DNA from: Bryobacteraceae bacterium
GTDB lineage: Bacteria > Acidobacteriota > Terriglobia > Bryobacterales > Bryobacteraceae
DNA length: 24,942 bases
Reading direction: 5' to 3'
Assembly (NCBI GenBank): GCA_030039005.1
Contig: JASHQT010000050.1
Span: forward strand, 1-24,942
A program made the translations under genes and the position numbers. The notes beneath the pieces are model-generated. The model was not told the DNA's origin. It worked only from the letters and a program-made list of their open reading frames with translations, and made no database searches. Shown piece by piece: positions 1 through 7,135 of this stretch (position 1 is the stretch's first letter; each line of letters starts with the position of its first letter).

Positions 1-43
1 GCTCACGCCGGCGACGCCTGATGCAGGCGTTTATCGGAGTCTG

Positions 44-1102
44 ATGCTGTCGTTTGTCTACGACATCCTTCCATCGCGCGTAGTGTTCGGCGCCGGCTCA
101 CTGGAGAAATTGCCGGAAGAAATCGAACGGTTAGGCGCGCATCGCGCGCTGGTGCTCTCGACACCGGAGCAGCGCGCCGCAGGTCAACAAATCGCCGGTC
201 GTCTGGGATCGCGCGCCGCCGGATTGTTCGATAACGCCGTGATGCACGTGCCCATTGAAATTGCCGAACAGGCACGCGAACAAGCCAAGGTATTGCGCGC
301 CGATTGCTGTGTCGCGGTCGGCGGCGGCTCAACGACCGGACTGGCGAAAGCCATCGCGCTGGTCTCCACACTGCCGATCCTCGCGATCCCCACCACGTAT
401 GCAGGCTCCGAGATGACGCCCATCTGGGGCATCACCGAGGCAGGCTTAAAAGAGACGGGCCGCGATCCGCGCGTGCTCCCGAAAACGGTGATCTACGATC
501 CCACGCTCACCGTCACCATGCCGCCGATGCTCTCCGCCACCAGCGGCATGAATTCGATCGCGCATTGCGTGGAGGCGCTGTATTCGAAGGACGCCAATCC
601 GATCGTTTCGATGATCGCCGAAGAAGGGATTCGGGCGCTCGCCTCGGGTCTGCCGGTGGTAGTGAAGGAGCCCGCGAACCTGGACGCTCGCTCGAACGTA
701 CTTTACGGCGCGTGGCTCGGCGGCGTCGCGCTGGGCGTGGTGGGCATGGCGCTGCATCACAAGCTGTGCCATACGCTGGGAGGAAGCTTCCATCTTCCGC
801 ACGCTGAAACCCATACCGTGGTGCTGCCGCATGCGACGGCCTATACCGCGCCTGCCGCCCCGGAAGCCATGTCGCGCATCGCTCGAGCGCTCGGTGCAAA
901 CTCGGCCGCGCAAGGACTCTTCGATCTCGCCCGCTCGCTCGGTGCGCCTATGTCGCTTGCGGCGCTGGGACTCAAAGAAGGCGATCTCGACCAGGCCGCC
1001 GCCATCGCCGTCCAGAATCCTTACTACAACCCGCGCCCCATCACGCGTGAAGGCATCCGTGCGCTATTGCAGGATGCCTTCGAGGGGCGTCGTCCAGATT
1101 AG
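44..1102 (+). CDS. Maleylacetate reductase-like iron-type alcohol dehydrogenase
   Basis: This 352-residue protein belongs to the iron-containing (group III) alcohol dehydrogenase superfamily and most resembles maleylacetate reductase, which reduces maleylacetate to 3-oxoadipate with NAD(P)H in the lower pathway of hydroxyquinol and chlorocatechol breakdown. The N-terminal half has the nucleotide-binding GGGST at residues 93-97 and a PTTYAGSEMTP segment near 116-126. The C-terminal half carries the histidines of the family's metal/active site (H174, H238/H239, H243, H253). Length matches the family. The frame is open to the left edge, so a longer start outside the window is not excluded, but ATG at 44 has GGAG four bases upstream and begins at the usual family N-terminus. 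No ring-cleavage dioxygenase is visible here; it could lie to the left. Substrate is inferred from family resemblance only. Confidence 0.85.
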   Translation: MLSFVYDILPSRVVFGAGSLEKLPEEIERLGAHRALVLSTPEQRAAGQQIAGRLGSRAAGLFDNAVMHVPIEIAEQAREQAKVLRADCCVAVGGGSTTGLAKAIALVSTLPILAIPTTYAGSEMTPIWGITEAGLKETGRDPRVLPKTVIYDPTLTVTMPPMLSATSGMNSIAHCVEALYSKDANPIVSMIAEEGIRALASGLPVVVKEPANLDARSNVLYGAWLGGVALGVVGMALHHKLCHTLGGSFHLPHAETHTVVLPHATAYTAPAAPEAMSRIARALGANSAAQGLFDLARSLGAPMSLAALGLKEGDLDQAAAIAVQNPYYNPRPITREGIRALLQDAFEGRRPD

Positions 1103-1429
1103 TTACCGTCGCCAGTGTCCACCGTAGTAGCGTCCGCCGTAGTAGCGCGGTGCAACCCAACGCGCGCCGTAGAACGGACGCGCGGCCCAGTATCCGGCAT
1201 GCCACAAATAATGCCCGCCATACGGATACCAATATCCGCCAATCCACGCGTAATTCGGTCCAGGCGCCGGCGCCACGTAAGCCGGAGCGGCCGGAACGTA
1301 GGGAGGCGGCGGCGCGACGTAGTAGCCGTACGCCGGACCCACACCAACGCCAACTCCGACCACAACCCTCGCCGAAGCCATTCCCGCGCATCCCAGGACT
1401 ATCAAAAGAGCGATCAGTTTCGTTTTCAT
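1103..1429 (-). CDS. Secreted YXWGXW-repeat protein
   Basis: This 108-residue protein has a clear signal peptide (MKTKLIALLIVLGCAGMASA) followed by a low-complexity mature part rich in Tyr, Pro, Gly and Trp. Around residues 59-83 it carries two tandem Y-x-W-x-(G/A)-G-Y-W units (NYAWIGGYW and HYLWHAGYW), the hallmark of the WXXGXW/YXWGXW repeat family of exported proteins of unknown function. The tail is Tyr/Gly/Arg rich. The start is firm: GGAGG (1437-1441 on the minus strand) lies 7 nt upstream of the ATG. Its stop codon directly abuts the stop of the convergent maleylacetate reductase, with no base between. An envelope-associated role is likely, but no activity can be assigned. Confidence 0.8.
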   Translation of the reverse strand: MKTKLIALLIVLGCAGMASARVVVGVGVGVGPAYGYYVAPPPPYVPAAPAYVAPAPGPNYAWIGGYWYPYGGHYLWHAGYWAARPFYGARWVAPRYYGGRYYGGHWRR

Positions 1430-1564
1430 CGGTTAGCCTCCAGACGCGACGAAAGATGCATTTGGCATTCCGACCCAAATCCGGCGCGAAATGTTTGTGT
1501 TGCGCGGGAGCGCCCCGAAATCGCGGTGGCCGATATCCACCAACCGGTTTCAATTCAGCCGATG

Positions 1565-2620
1565 CTAGCGTTGCGGCCCAGGCCGGACACCCGGAACTTT
1601 CAACCGGATGCGAAACAGATGCGTGCACGCCGTGATGTACAACATCTGGCTGTCGGCATCGCCAAAAGCAAGATTAGTCGCGACGATGCGCGGCCGCGGC
1701 TCGGTCGCAATCAGCGGCAGTTGCAAAGTCCCCAAGCGCTTGCCCTCGGGCGATGTGATCCAAATCTCGTTGCCGCGAACCACCGAATAGACGTTGCCGC
1801 GCCGGTCCACTTTGATGCCGTCGAGCCCGGCGTCGATGAACTTCACCGGATTCGCCACGGTATCATCCTGCGCCACATCGTAGCGCACCGTCTTCGACAA
1901 GCCCAGCGTGACGTACAGATGCTTTTCATCGGGCGACAGCGCGATGCCGTTCGGCGTGTCGCTGTCCTTCTCGGCGCCCAGCAGCGTGACCTTGCCGTCT
2001 TTGATCAGAAATAAGCCGCTGTAAGGCAGCTCCCGGCTGGGGCTCTTCTCCGCGCCGCGCATGCCCCAAACCGTATCGGTGAAGTAGATGGCGCCATCGG
2101 ACTTGCAAACGATGTCGTTCGGCCCGTTGAAGCGCTTGCCCTGGTAGCGATCGGCGAGCACGGTCCGGCGGCCGTCGTTTTCCAACCGCACGATGGCCCG
2201 GTCCGTCATGGCGGTGATCAGCAGCCGGCCTTGGGGATCGAGCGTCAGGCCGTTGGAGCCGATCAGTAGAATCGCCACTCCACCGCCGGTGACGGTCTGC
2301 GCGCCCACGTTCATTACGTCGTTTCCCGTGTAACCGCTTTTATCGAGAAAGACCCCGAGCGGCGCGTGTGGCGACCATCTGTAAATCTTGTTGCCCGCGT
2401 TATCGCTGAACAGTAGATATCCGTCATCGCCGTGCTGGACCCACACGGGACCTTCGGTCAAACCAAAACCGCTGGCAAGTGTTTCAAGCTTGGCATCGGG
2501 CGAAATAATTTCATCGAGCGCCGGATCCAGCTTGACAATCTGGAATGGCCGCGCCGCTGGGGGCTGGGCACACAGCAGGCCGCCAGCCATGAGAGCCAAC
2601 CCGACAAACCGGTACCGCAT
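1565..2620 (-). CDS. Secreted SMP-30/gluconolactonase-like beta-propeller
   Basis: This 351-residue protein has an N-terminal signal peptide (MRYRFVGLALMAGGLLCAQ) and the motif series of the SMP-30/gluconolactonase/LRE family: TEGPVW (55-60), NGLTLDPQGRLL (123-134), FNGPNDIV (164-171), TPNGIALSPDEKHLYVT (222-238) and LDGIKVDRRGNVYSV (266-280). E56, N224 and D267 are candidate ligands for the divalent metal that this six-bladed propeller uses in lactone hydrolysis; that assignment is from family knowledge. Substrate is unknown (sugar lactone or another ester). Its ATG follows the stop of the upstream NTF2-like gene after one base (TAA-C-ATG) and has no Shine-Dalgarno, so translation probably depends on termination-reinitiation from that gene. 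Confidence 0.85.
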   Translation of the reverse strand: MRYRFVGLALMAGGLLCAQPPAARPFQIVKLDPALDEIISPDAKLETLASGFGLTEGPVWVQHGDDGYLLFSDNAGNKIYRWSPHAPLGVFLDKSGYTGNDVMNVGAQTVTGGGVAILLIGSNGLTLDPQGRLLITAMTDRAIVRLENDGRRTVLADRYQGKRFNGPNDIVCKSDGAIYFTDTVWGMRGAEKSPSRELPYSGLFLIKDGKVTLLGAEKDSDTPNGIALSPDEKHLYVTLGLSKTVRYDVAQDDTVANPVKFIDAGLDGIKVDRRGNVYSVVRGNEIWITSPEGKRLGTLQLPLIATEPRPRIVATNLAFGDADSQMLYITACTHLFRIRLKVPGVRPGPQR

Positions 2621-2621
2621 G

Positions 2622-3176
2622 TTATCTGCGGTCCGCGGTCTGCAACAGCGGATTGCTCCATTCTTTGCTGCGAACGTGCGTGCGCGATTTGATCCGCCAT
2701 CCCTTGGCCGTCTTCACATACACGTCTTCGTAACCGCCGTCGCGCTCCACGCTCCCCGGTCCTTTTTCGCCCAACATGATCAAGTAACAGCGCCCGGTGG
2801 CGCCGTCCGCCGTCGGCGTAATCACCAGGTTCGTCATCACGTGGCTCCAGCCGTTCCAGGGCATGTCCTTGCAGCCCTTCGATCCGCCCCAGGATGCCGC
2901 CGCCAGCTCGTCACGGCCCTTGGCCCGCTGCAAACCGCCTTTGGCGAACGCATCGTCGGAATACTTGTCGATGAAGACGCCATCGGGGGTGTAGAGGTCG
3001 GCGTAATCGTAGCCGTTATTGGTGCACGTATCGATGTCCTGCCCGTAGGCATTCACCAATTGCTGGATCTCGATGTAATCTAGCGCGGTCAAGGTGCCCT
3101 TCCGGCGGTCCTGCGCGTACACCAGCGCGACTGTGAGCAACAGGCAAGCGGCCGCGGCAAAATTCCATTTCCCCAT
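2622..3176 (-). CDS. Secreted NTF2-like (SnoaL_4-type) protein
   Basis: This is a 184-residue exported protein with an NTF2/SnoaL-like alpha+beta cone fold, recognised from the pattern 'YIEIQQLVNAYGQDIDTC', a YDYADLYTPDGVFID strand region and a C-terminal YEDVYVKTAKGWRIKSR hairpin typical of SnoaL_4 domains. A signal peptide (MGKWNFAAAACLLLTVALVYA) starts it. The frame stays open for 51 more codons upstream (to 3329), but I chose ATG 3176 because AAGGAG (3182-3187) lies 5 nt before it, the signal peptide begins there, and the longer form would overlap the divergent gene. It is the first gene of a two-gene unit with the SMP-30-like protein. These folds host ketosteroid isomerase-like enzymes and dehydratases, but substrate and catalytic residues cannot be named here. 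Confidence 0.8.
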   Translation of the reverse strand: MGKWNFAAAACLLLTVALVYAQDRRKGTLTALDYIEIQQLVNAYGQDIDTCTNNGYDYADLYTPDGVFIDKYSDDAFAKGGLQRAKGRDELAAASWGGSKGCKDMPWNGWSHVMTNLVITPTADGATGRCYLIMLGEKGPGSVERDGGYEDVYVKTAKGWRIKSRTHVRSKEWSNPLLQTADRR

Positions 3177-3195
3177 GAAGTCTCCTTCGCGCTTC

Positions 3196-3205
3196 AGTAT
3201 ATAAT
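3196..3205. promoter_or_regulatory. Possible back-to-back promoter -10 elements
   Basis: The 52-bp gap between two divergent secreted NTF2-like genes contains AGTATATAAT. Read forward it holds a perfect TATAAT (3200-3205); read in reverse it holds TATACT (from 3201 down to 3196). Either would place a transcription start 14-18 nt ahead of the respective start codon, upstream of its Shine-Dalgarno. No convincing -35 is seen on either side. Confidence 0.4.
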
Positions 3206-3228
3206 CAATGCCCGGAGATACGGCCTTG

Positions 3229-4194
3229 ATGAAATCCTGGATCGTCGCTGCGTCCTTATTCCTTGTGTTTTCCGCTAGCGCATTCGCGGTGGGGAAGCAC
3301 TGCGATCGCGCTTGCATGATCGCGCTCACCGATCAATATCTGTCGGCGCTGGTGAAACACGATCCCGCCGGGCTGCCGCTCGCGCGCGGTGTGCGATTCA
3401 CCGAAAACACGGCCAAAATTCGCATCGGCGACGGGCTTTGGGTGGGCGCATCGGAAGCGCCCTCGACGTTCAAGATCTATGCGGTCGATCCTGAGTCCAA
3501 CCAGGTGGGCTTTTACGGCGTCATGAAAGAAAATGGGCGCCCGCTGATCATCGCACTGCGGCTCAGAATTGTGGACGGAGAAATTACCGAGATCGAGCAT
3601 GTGCTCGCGCGCAATCTGCGCCCGGACCGCATGCAGAATCTGATCACGCCGCGCGCAGCGTTCCTCGCTGATGTTCCGCCCGCCGAACGCACGCCGCGCG
3701 AGGACATGATCAACGCGGCCAATTCGTATTTCGAATCCATCGAGCACGGCAACGGCGAACTTGCGCCCTTTGCCGAGGATTGCGAGCGGCACGAAAACGG
3801 CGGCCAAACCACCCACAATGCGACGCCCGTGCCCTGGCCGGTGCCGATGGGATCACCCGCCGACGATCGCGCCATGGCGATTATCGGAACTTTGACCTGC
3901 ACGGCGCAGGTGGATAGCGGAATCTTGAGCTTCATCACGCGCCTGTGGCCGCGCCGGCTCGGTCTGGTGGAAGAAGAAAAGGGATTAGTTTACGCCTTTC
4001 CGATGTTCCAGCATCGCGGCGCGGTGCACGATATCAAGATCAAGGGAGTGCCGGGCGTCGACGTGGTGCACATGAACGGCGGGACGTCGAACTTGCAGGC
4101 CGGCGAGATTTTCAAAATCCGAGCGGGCAAGATTCATGAGATCGAAGCCATGGGCGTGAGCCTGCCGTACGGAACGAAAAGTCCCTGGGAATAA
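3229..4194 (+). CDS. Secreted protein with two NTF2-like halves, function unknown
   Basis: This predicted 321-residue exported protein starts with the signal peptide MKSWIVAASLFLVFSASAFA. The mature part seems to contain two related NTF2/SnoaL-like halves. The first runs from about residue 25 (ACMIALTDQYLSALVKHDP) to a strand 'ITEIEHVLARN'. The second begins with 'MINAANSYFESIEHGNGELA' and ends with 'GEIFKIRAGKIHEIEAMG'. Both start with a Y-(L/F)-x-(A/S) helix preceding a short acidic/His-rich segment and end with a (D/A)G(E/K)I-(T/H)EIE strand, which suggests internal duplication. An ATG at 3208 is in frame, but ATG 3229 begins the signal peptide directly; GGAG at 3214-3217 is 11 nt upstream. 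It is divergent from another NTF2-like gene. No enzymatic role can be assigned. Confidence 0.7.
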   Translation: MKSWIVAASLFLVFSASAFAVGKHCDRACMIALTDQYLSALVKHDPAGLPLARGVRFTENTAKIRIGDGLWVGASEAPSTFKIYAVDPESNQVGFYGVMKENGRPLIIALRLRIVDGEITEIEHVLARNLRPDRMQNLITPRAAFLADVPPAERTPREDMINAANSYFESIEHGNGELAPFAEDCERHENGGQTTHNATPVPWPVPMGSPADDRAMAIIGTLTCTAQVDSGILSFITRLWPRRLGLVEEEKGLVYAFPMFQHRGAVHDIKIKGVPGVDVVHMNGGTSNLQAGEIFKIRAGKIHEIEAMGVSLPYGTKSPWE

Positions 4195-4197
4195 GCC

Positions 4198-6111
4198 TCA
4201 AGGAACCACCGGCAACAAAATCGCGCTGGGATGTTCCGGCGAGTGGAATACTGTCTCGGTCGCCTTTACATAGTCCGACGGCTTGGCGAAGAAGATATTC
4301 GGCACGAAGGTCTGCGGATTGCGATCATAGAGCGGGAACCAACTGGACTGAATCTGGACCATGATGCGGTGCCCCGGCAAGAATACATGGTTGATGGTCG
4401 GCAGCGCAAAGCGGTAACGCTCGGGCTCGTTCGCGGGAATGGCCGACGGGCGCTCGAAGCTCTCGCGATAGCGGCCGCGGAAAATATCCATGGAAAGCGC
4501 AAGCTCGTAGCCGCCCAGTTCCTGCTGGCTGGGGACCTGGTCCGGAAAGACGTCGATGAGTTTCACCACCCAATCCGCGTCCGTGCCGGTGGTGGCGGCG
4601 ATGACATCAGCAATCGGCGCACCGCTGACGCGCACCGGCGATGTCAGCACGGGCGTTTGATACGACAGCACATCGGTGCGATCCACTACCGCACGCTGAT
4701 CGCTCACCAGCCACGTTCGCCAACGCGCGGTGTCGGCAAAACGGACCGGGCGCGGAAGATAAGGGATCGGCTTGGCGGGATCGGAAACATAAGAATCCGA
4801 CGCACCGGGATCGCCCGAGGGCTTCTCGAATGCCAACCCGAAATTTGGCTCCAGATACAGCGTCTTCATCGGCGCGGCGCAGCCCTGCTCACAAGCCAGC
4901 GGCCAGTTCTGGAACCGGTCCCACCGATTCTCGCCCGTGTTGTAGATGAAGATATGCGGAGTCGCGGCCTTTGGCCCACCGGTTTTCAGATATTGATCGA
5001 AAAACGGCAGCAGCACCTCGCGGCGAAATTGAAGAGCGGTATCGCCGTCCCATTTGAGCGGCCCTAAACTGTAGCCGTCGTAATTCACTCCGCTGTGGCG
5101 CCACGGTCCCATCACCAGATAGTTATGCTCGGCTTGCCCGCGCGCCTTCAGCGCCATATAGCAATGAATTGCGCCCCACATGCCCTCCTGGTCCCACAGG
5201 CCCTGGATCCACATGGTGGGCACTTGCGACGGACGCTCAGCCACCAGCTTGTCGAGCGCCTGACCTTGCCAGAATTCGTCATACGCTGGGTGCTCGAGCA
5301 CTTTGTTGTTCCACGGCAACTGATCCAGGCCGTGCTCGCGCGCGTAATTGCCGGCCGAAACCGCGCGCAAAAACTCGGTGTAATCGTCGTTCGTTTCGCG
5401 CGGGACGCTCGGGCCTTCGCCTCTGTGAGCGGTCTGTTCCGGGAAATAATCGAAACTCGGTTGGCGAAACGCCCCGTAATGAAACCAATCGTCACCCATC
5501 CAGCCGTCCACCATCGGGCTCTCGGGCGCCGCGACCTTCAGCGCCGGATGCGGGCCGAGCAGCGCCATCACCGCCGTGAAGCCTTCGTACGACGACCCGA
5601 TCATGCCCACGCGCCCGTTTGATTCGGGGGTGTTTTTCACCAGCCAGTCAATCGTGTCGTAAGCGTCGGTGACATTATCCGTGCCGGTGTGGTTGAGCGG
5701 CCCCATCACTGGCTTGGTCATGTAGTAATCGCCTTCGGATTTGTACTTGCCGCGCACGTCCTGGAAGACGCGAATGTAGCCGGCGCGAACGAAGACTTCG
5801 TCACCTTCCGGCAGGATCGCGAGCATGTGCGTGCTGTTGCTGCGCATCGTACGCTCCGTGGCGTTGTAGGGCGTACGGGTCAGCAGGATCGGCGCATCAT
5901 GCGCGCCTTTGGGCACCACGATGACGGTGTACAGCTTAACGCCATCGCGCATGGGGATCATCGCGTCGCGTTTGATGAAATCCTGATCGGCGGTGGGAGC
6001 GTGAAACTCTTTGGGGATATCGCTGTCGGCGGCGGAGAGGATCGCAAAGGCGGACAGGGCTATCGCGAAACTCGCCCCGAGCAGGCCCCGTTTGACCGGC
6101 GGCTGCTTCAT
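4198..6111 (-). CDS. Secreted CocE/NonD hydrolase, alpha-amino acid ester hydrolase-like
   Basis: This 637-residue protein has a signal peptide (to about residue 28), an alpha/beta-hydrolase domain of the X-Pro dipeptidyl-peptidase S15/CocE type and a C-terminal jelly-roll (X-Pro_pepC) domain. QDVRGKYKSEG (117-127) is the oxyanion-side motif of the family. The nucleophile is S174 in GSSYEG; D307 in GLWDQEG and H339 in GPWRHSG complete the triad. The block around GDDWFHYGAFR (206-216) and WDQEGMWGAIH resembles alpha-amino acid ester hydrolases rather than cocaine esterase. Those enzymes hold the substrate amino group with an acidic cluster; D208 and E309 are present, but the next residue, usually Asp as I recall, is Gly310. 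Expected activity is exported ester or peptide-bond hydrolysis. No Shine-Dalgarno precedes the ATG; a promoter-like sequence ends 6 nt before it. Confidence 0.85.
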   Translation of the reverse strand: MKQPPVKRGLLGASFAIALSAFAILSAADSDIPKEFHAPTADQDFIKRDAMIPMRDGVKLYTVIVVPKGAHDAPILLTRTPYNATERTMRSNSTHMLAILPEGDEVFVRAGYIRVFQDVRGKYKSEGDYYMTKPVMGPLNHTGTDNVTDAYDTIDWLVKNTPESNGRVGMIGSSYEGFTAVMALLGPHPALKVAAPESPMVDGWMGDDWFHYGAFRQPSFDYFPEQTAHRGEGPSVPRETNDDYTEFLRAVSAGNYAREHGLDQLPWNNKVLEHPAYDEFWQGQALDKLVAERPSQVPTMWIQGLWDQEGMWGAIHCYMALKARGQAEHNYLVMGPWRHSGVNYDGYSLGPLKWDGDTALQFRREVLLPFFDQYLKTGGPKAATPHIFIYNTGENRWDRFQNWPLACEQGCAAPMKTLYLEPNFGLAFEKPSGDPGASDSYVSDPAKPIPYLPRPVRFADTARWRTWLVSDQRAVVDRTDVLSYQTPVLTSPVRVSGAPIADVIAATTGTDADWVVKLIDVFPDQVPSQQELGGYELALSMDIFRGRYRESFERPSAIPANEPERYRFALPTINHVFLPGHRIMVQIQSSWFPLYDRNPQTFVPNIFFAKPSDYVKATETVFHSPEHPSAILLPVVP

Positions 6112-6117
6112 GTCAAT

Positions 6118-6145
6118 AGTGTAGCGTCAGGCAAAAGGGTTGCAA
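6118..6145 (-). promoter_or_regulatory. Promoter-like TTGCAA-16-TACACT directly before the hydrolase start
   Basis: On the minus strand TTGCAA (6145-6140) and TACACT (6123-6118) are 16 bp apart, and the ATG at 6111 begins 6 nt after the -10. Transcription would start at or next to the A of the ATG, giving a leaderless message. The element overlaps the 3' end of the vapC-like gene. Confidence 0.45.
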
Positions 6146-6537
6146 ATCGTAAGCCCGCCGAAACGATGACCTGATGGCAGGTCCTCACTCCACAGCACGG
6201 CGCATCCCAGCTCCAAGGCGCTATTAATGATGAGCGCATCCCACCAGCTCACTTTGTGCTGGCGGTGAATCTTCGAGGCGCGCAGCAGATCGGCATGCGC
6301 GGGGCGATGGATGGTCCAACTTCCGAGATCCGCGACAATCTCTTCGGCCTCCTGCGCTTTCATGCCCAGTTTCTTGATCGCCGTCACGTAAAACTCGCTG
6401 AGCACCTGTATACTGACGGCCCCACTCTGATCCTCAAACAACCGGCCCAACAGTTCTCCAGCAAGGAGGTGTTTGACGCCCGCACCGCCCTGGTGCGCGT
6501 AAACCAAGACGTTGGTGTCAACGAATTCAACGCTCAT
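6127..6537 (-). CDS. vapC: PIN-domain toxin, VapC family
   Basis: This is a 136-residue PIN-domain protein. It has the four acidic residues expected of an Mg-dependent PIN ribonuclease: D7 in FVDTNVLVYA, E48 in QVLSEFYV, D100 in SWWDALI and D119 in WSEDL. Length and the SWWDALIINSALELGC segment are typical of VapC toxins, which cleave tRNA or rRNA when released from their antitoxin. Its ATG lies inside the antitoxin gene: the two share 11 nt (6527-6537), the usual translationally coupled antitoxin-toxin order. It sits 15 nt upstream of the exported hydrolase gene, which appears to have its own promoter. RNA target unknown. Confidence 0.9.
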   Translation of the reverse strand: MSVEFVDTNVLVYAHQGGAGVKHLLAGELLGRLFEDQSGAVSIQVLSEFYVTAIKKLGMKAQEAEEIVADLGSWTIHRPAHADLLRASKIHRQHKVSWWDALIINSALELGCAVLWSEDLPSGHRFGGLTICNPFA

Positions 6538-6772
6538 GCAACTCGTCGCGCGTCCACCGGATCACATCCCCAGTCCCCCGGTCCGGGGCATTGCGAATCC
6601 GTTCCATGAAGCGGCGTCTGGCCGCGCGCGCCTGTGAATCCTGATCGATCATCTGGCGGACGGCGCTGGTCATGAGGCTGCTCATGGACTGATTGCGCGA
6701 CGCGGCGTAGATGCGGAAACGCCGCAGCAACGCCTCGGGCAGGCTCAGAGTGACGTTCGTGTGTTCCTTCAC
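6527..6772 (-). CDS. vapB: Ribbon-helix-helix antitoxin of the VapC pair
   Basis: This 81-residue protein begins with a ribbon-helix-helix pattern (HTNVTLSLPEALLRRFRIYAASRNQSMSSLM), in which the VTLSLP strand contacts DNA as a dimer and the two helices follow. The C-terminal part (about residues 45-81, Arg/Gln rich) would wrap the PIN toxin. The only plausible start is GTG at 6772: the frame is closed by TGA a few codons upstream, and the strand motif would be lost with a later start. No Shine-Dalgarno is present. Instead an extended -10 (TGATACACT) ends 6 nt before the GTG, and a perfect 16-bp palindrome lies immediately upstream, the expected place for autorepression by the toxin-antitoxin complex. 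Confidence 0.85.
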   Translation of the reverse strand: MKEHTNVTLSLPEALLRRFRIYAASRNQSMSSLMTSAVRQMIDQDSQARAARRRFMERIRNAPDRGTGDVIRWTRDELHER

Positions 6773-6778
6773 GAATCC

Positions 6779-6787
6779 AGTGTATCA
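6779..6787 (-). promoter_or_regulatory. Extended -10 of the vapBC unit
   Basis: TGATACACT on the minus strand (6787 to 6779) is an extended -10 (TGn plus TACACT). It ends 6 nt before the GTG start at 6772, predicting a leaderless transcript. Its upstream end overlaps the palindrome at 6785-6800. No -35 at normal spacing; TTGTCA is present but only 13 bp away. Confidence 0.45.
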
Positions 6788-6800
6788 CATATTTATGTGA
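6785..6800. promoter_or_regulatory. 16-bp palindrome, likely vapBC operator
   Basis: TCACATATTTATGTGA has perfect 7-bp arms (TCACATA/TATGTGA) around a TT centre. It is in the divergent gap between the antitoxin and the pterin dehydratase gene, and lies where the spacer between the -10 and -35 of the antitoxin promoter would be. A ribbon-helix-helix antitoxin dimer pair is the obvious candidate ligand; this is inference. It might also affect the divergent gene. Confidence 0.6.
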
Positions 6801-6832
6801 CAATTGAAGGCCGCCGCCGATCGCACTGGGAC

Positions 6833-6838
6833 CATAAT
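6833..6838 (+). promoter_or_regulatory. Possible -10 (CATAAT) of the pterin dehydratase gene
   Basis: CATAAT matches TATAAT at five of six positions and ends 6 nt before the ATG at 6845. There is no -35 at standard spacing and only a weak purine stretch (AGAAG) before the ATG. The geometry matches the promoters of the two neighbouring minus-strand genes. Confidence 0.35.
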
Positions 6839-6844
6839 AGAAGC

Positions 6845-7135
6845 ATGCGAAGATTCTCCGGCCCGGAACTCGCCGACGCGCTCTCTTCCCTCGCTGGATG
6901 GAACGTGGTGGAGGGGAAGCTCCACAAAGAATACAAATTCGCCGACTTTATCCACGCTTTCGGATTCATGGCCACCGCCGCGATTGCAATCGAGAAAATG
7001 AACCACCACCCGGAATGGTTCAACGTCTACAACCGTGTGCGCGTTGACCTCAGCACGCACGACGCCCAGGGCATCACCGCCAAAGACGCCGAGCTCGCAA
7101 AAGTTCTGGACGAAATCGCCGCCCGAATGCAATGA
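6845..7135 (+). CDS. Pterin-4a-carbinolamine dehydratase
   Basis: This 96-residue protein matches the PCD/DCoH family, which dehydrates 4a-hydroxytetrahydropterin to quinonoid dihydropterin (EC 4.2.1.96) in recycling of the cofactor of aromatic amino acid hydroxylases. The active-site histidines H54, H55 (MNHHPEW) and H72 (LSTHDAQGIT) are all present, with the same 17-residue spacing as the H62/H79 pair of mammalian DCoH. The frame extends 28 codons upstream, but the ATG at 6845 gives the family's normal length and the extension would run into the vapBC operator. Its TGA overlaps the ATG of the next gene by 4 nt (ATGA), so the two are coupled. No phenylalanine hydroxylase is in the window, so the role may be general pterin maintenance. 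Confidence 0.9.
   Translation: MRRFSGPELADALSSLAGWNVVEGKLHKEYKFADFIHAFGFMATAAIAIEKMNHHPEWFNVYNRVRVDLSTHDAQGITAKDAELAKVLDEIAARMQ

Noticed and set aside
1..21. Short frame ending in TGA that could be the tail of an upstream gene (six codons, AHAGDA)
   Set aside because: Too short to recognise; nothing supports coding in that frame over the open frame of the next gene.
1115..2014. Long plus-strand open frame opposite the YXWGXW and SMP-30 genes
   Set aside because: Arg/His-rich translation without domain features, antisense to two recognisable genes; a by-product of high GC.
3208..3210. ATG 3208 as start of the two-half NTF2-like gene
   Set aside because: It is too close to the TATAAT and lacks a Shine-Dalgarno; ATG 3229 begins a standard signal peptide.
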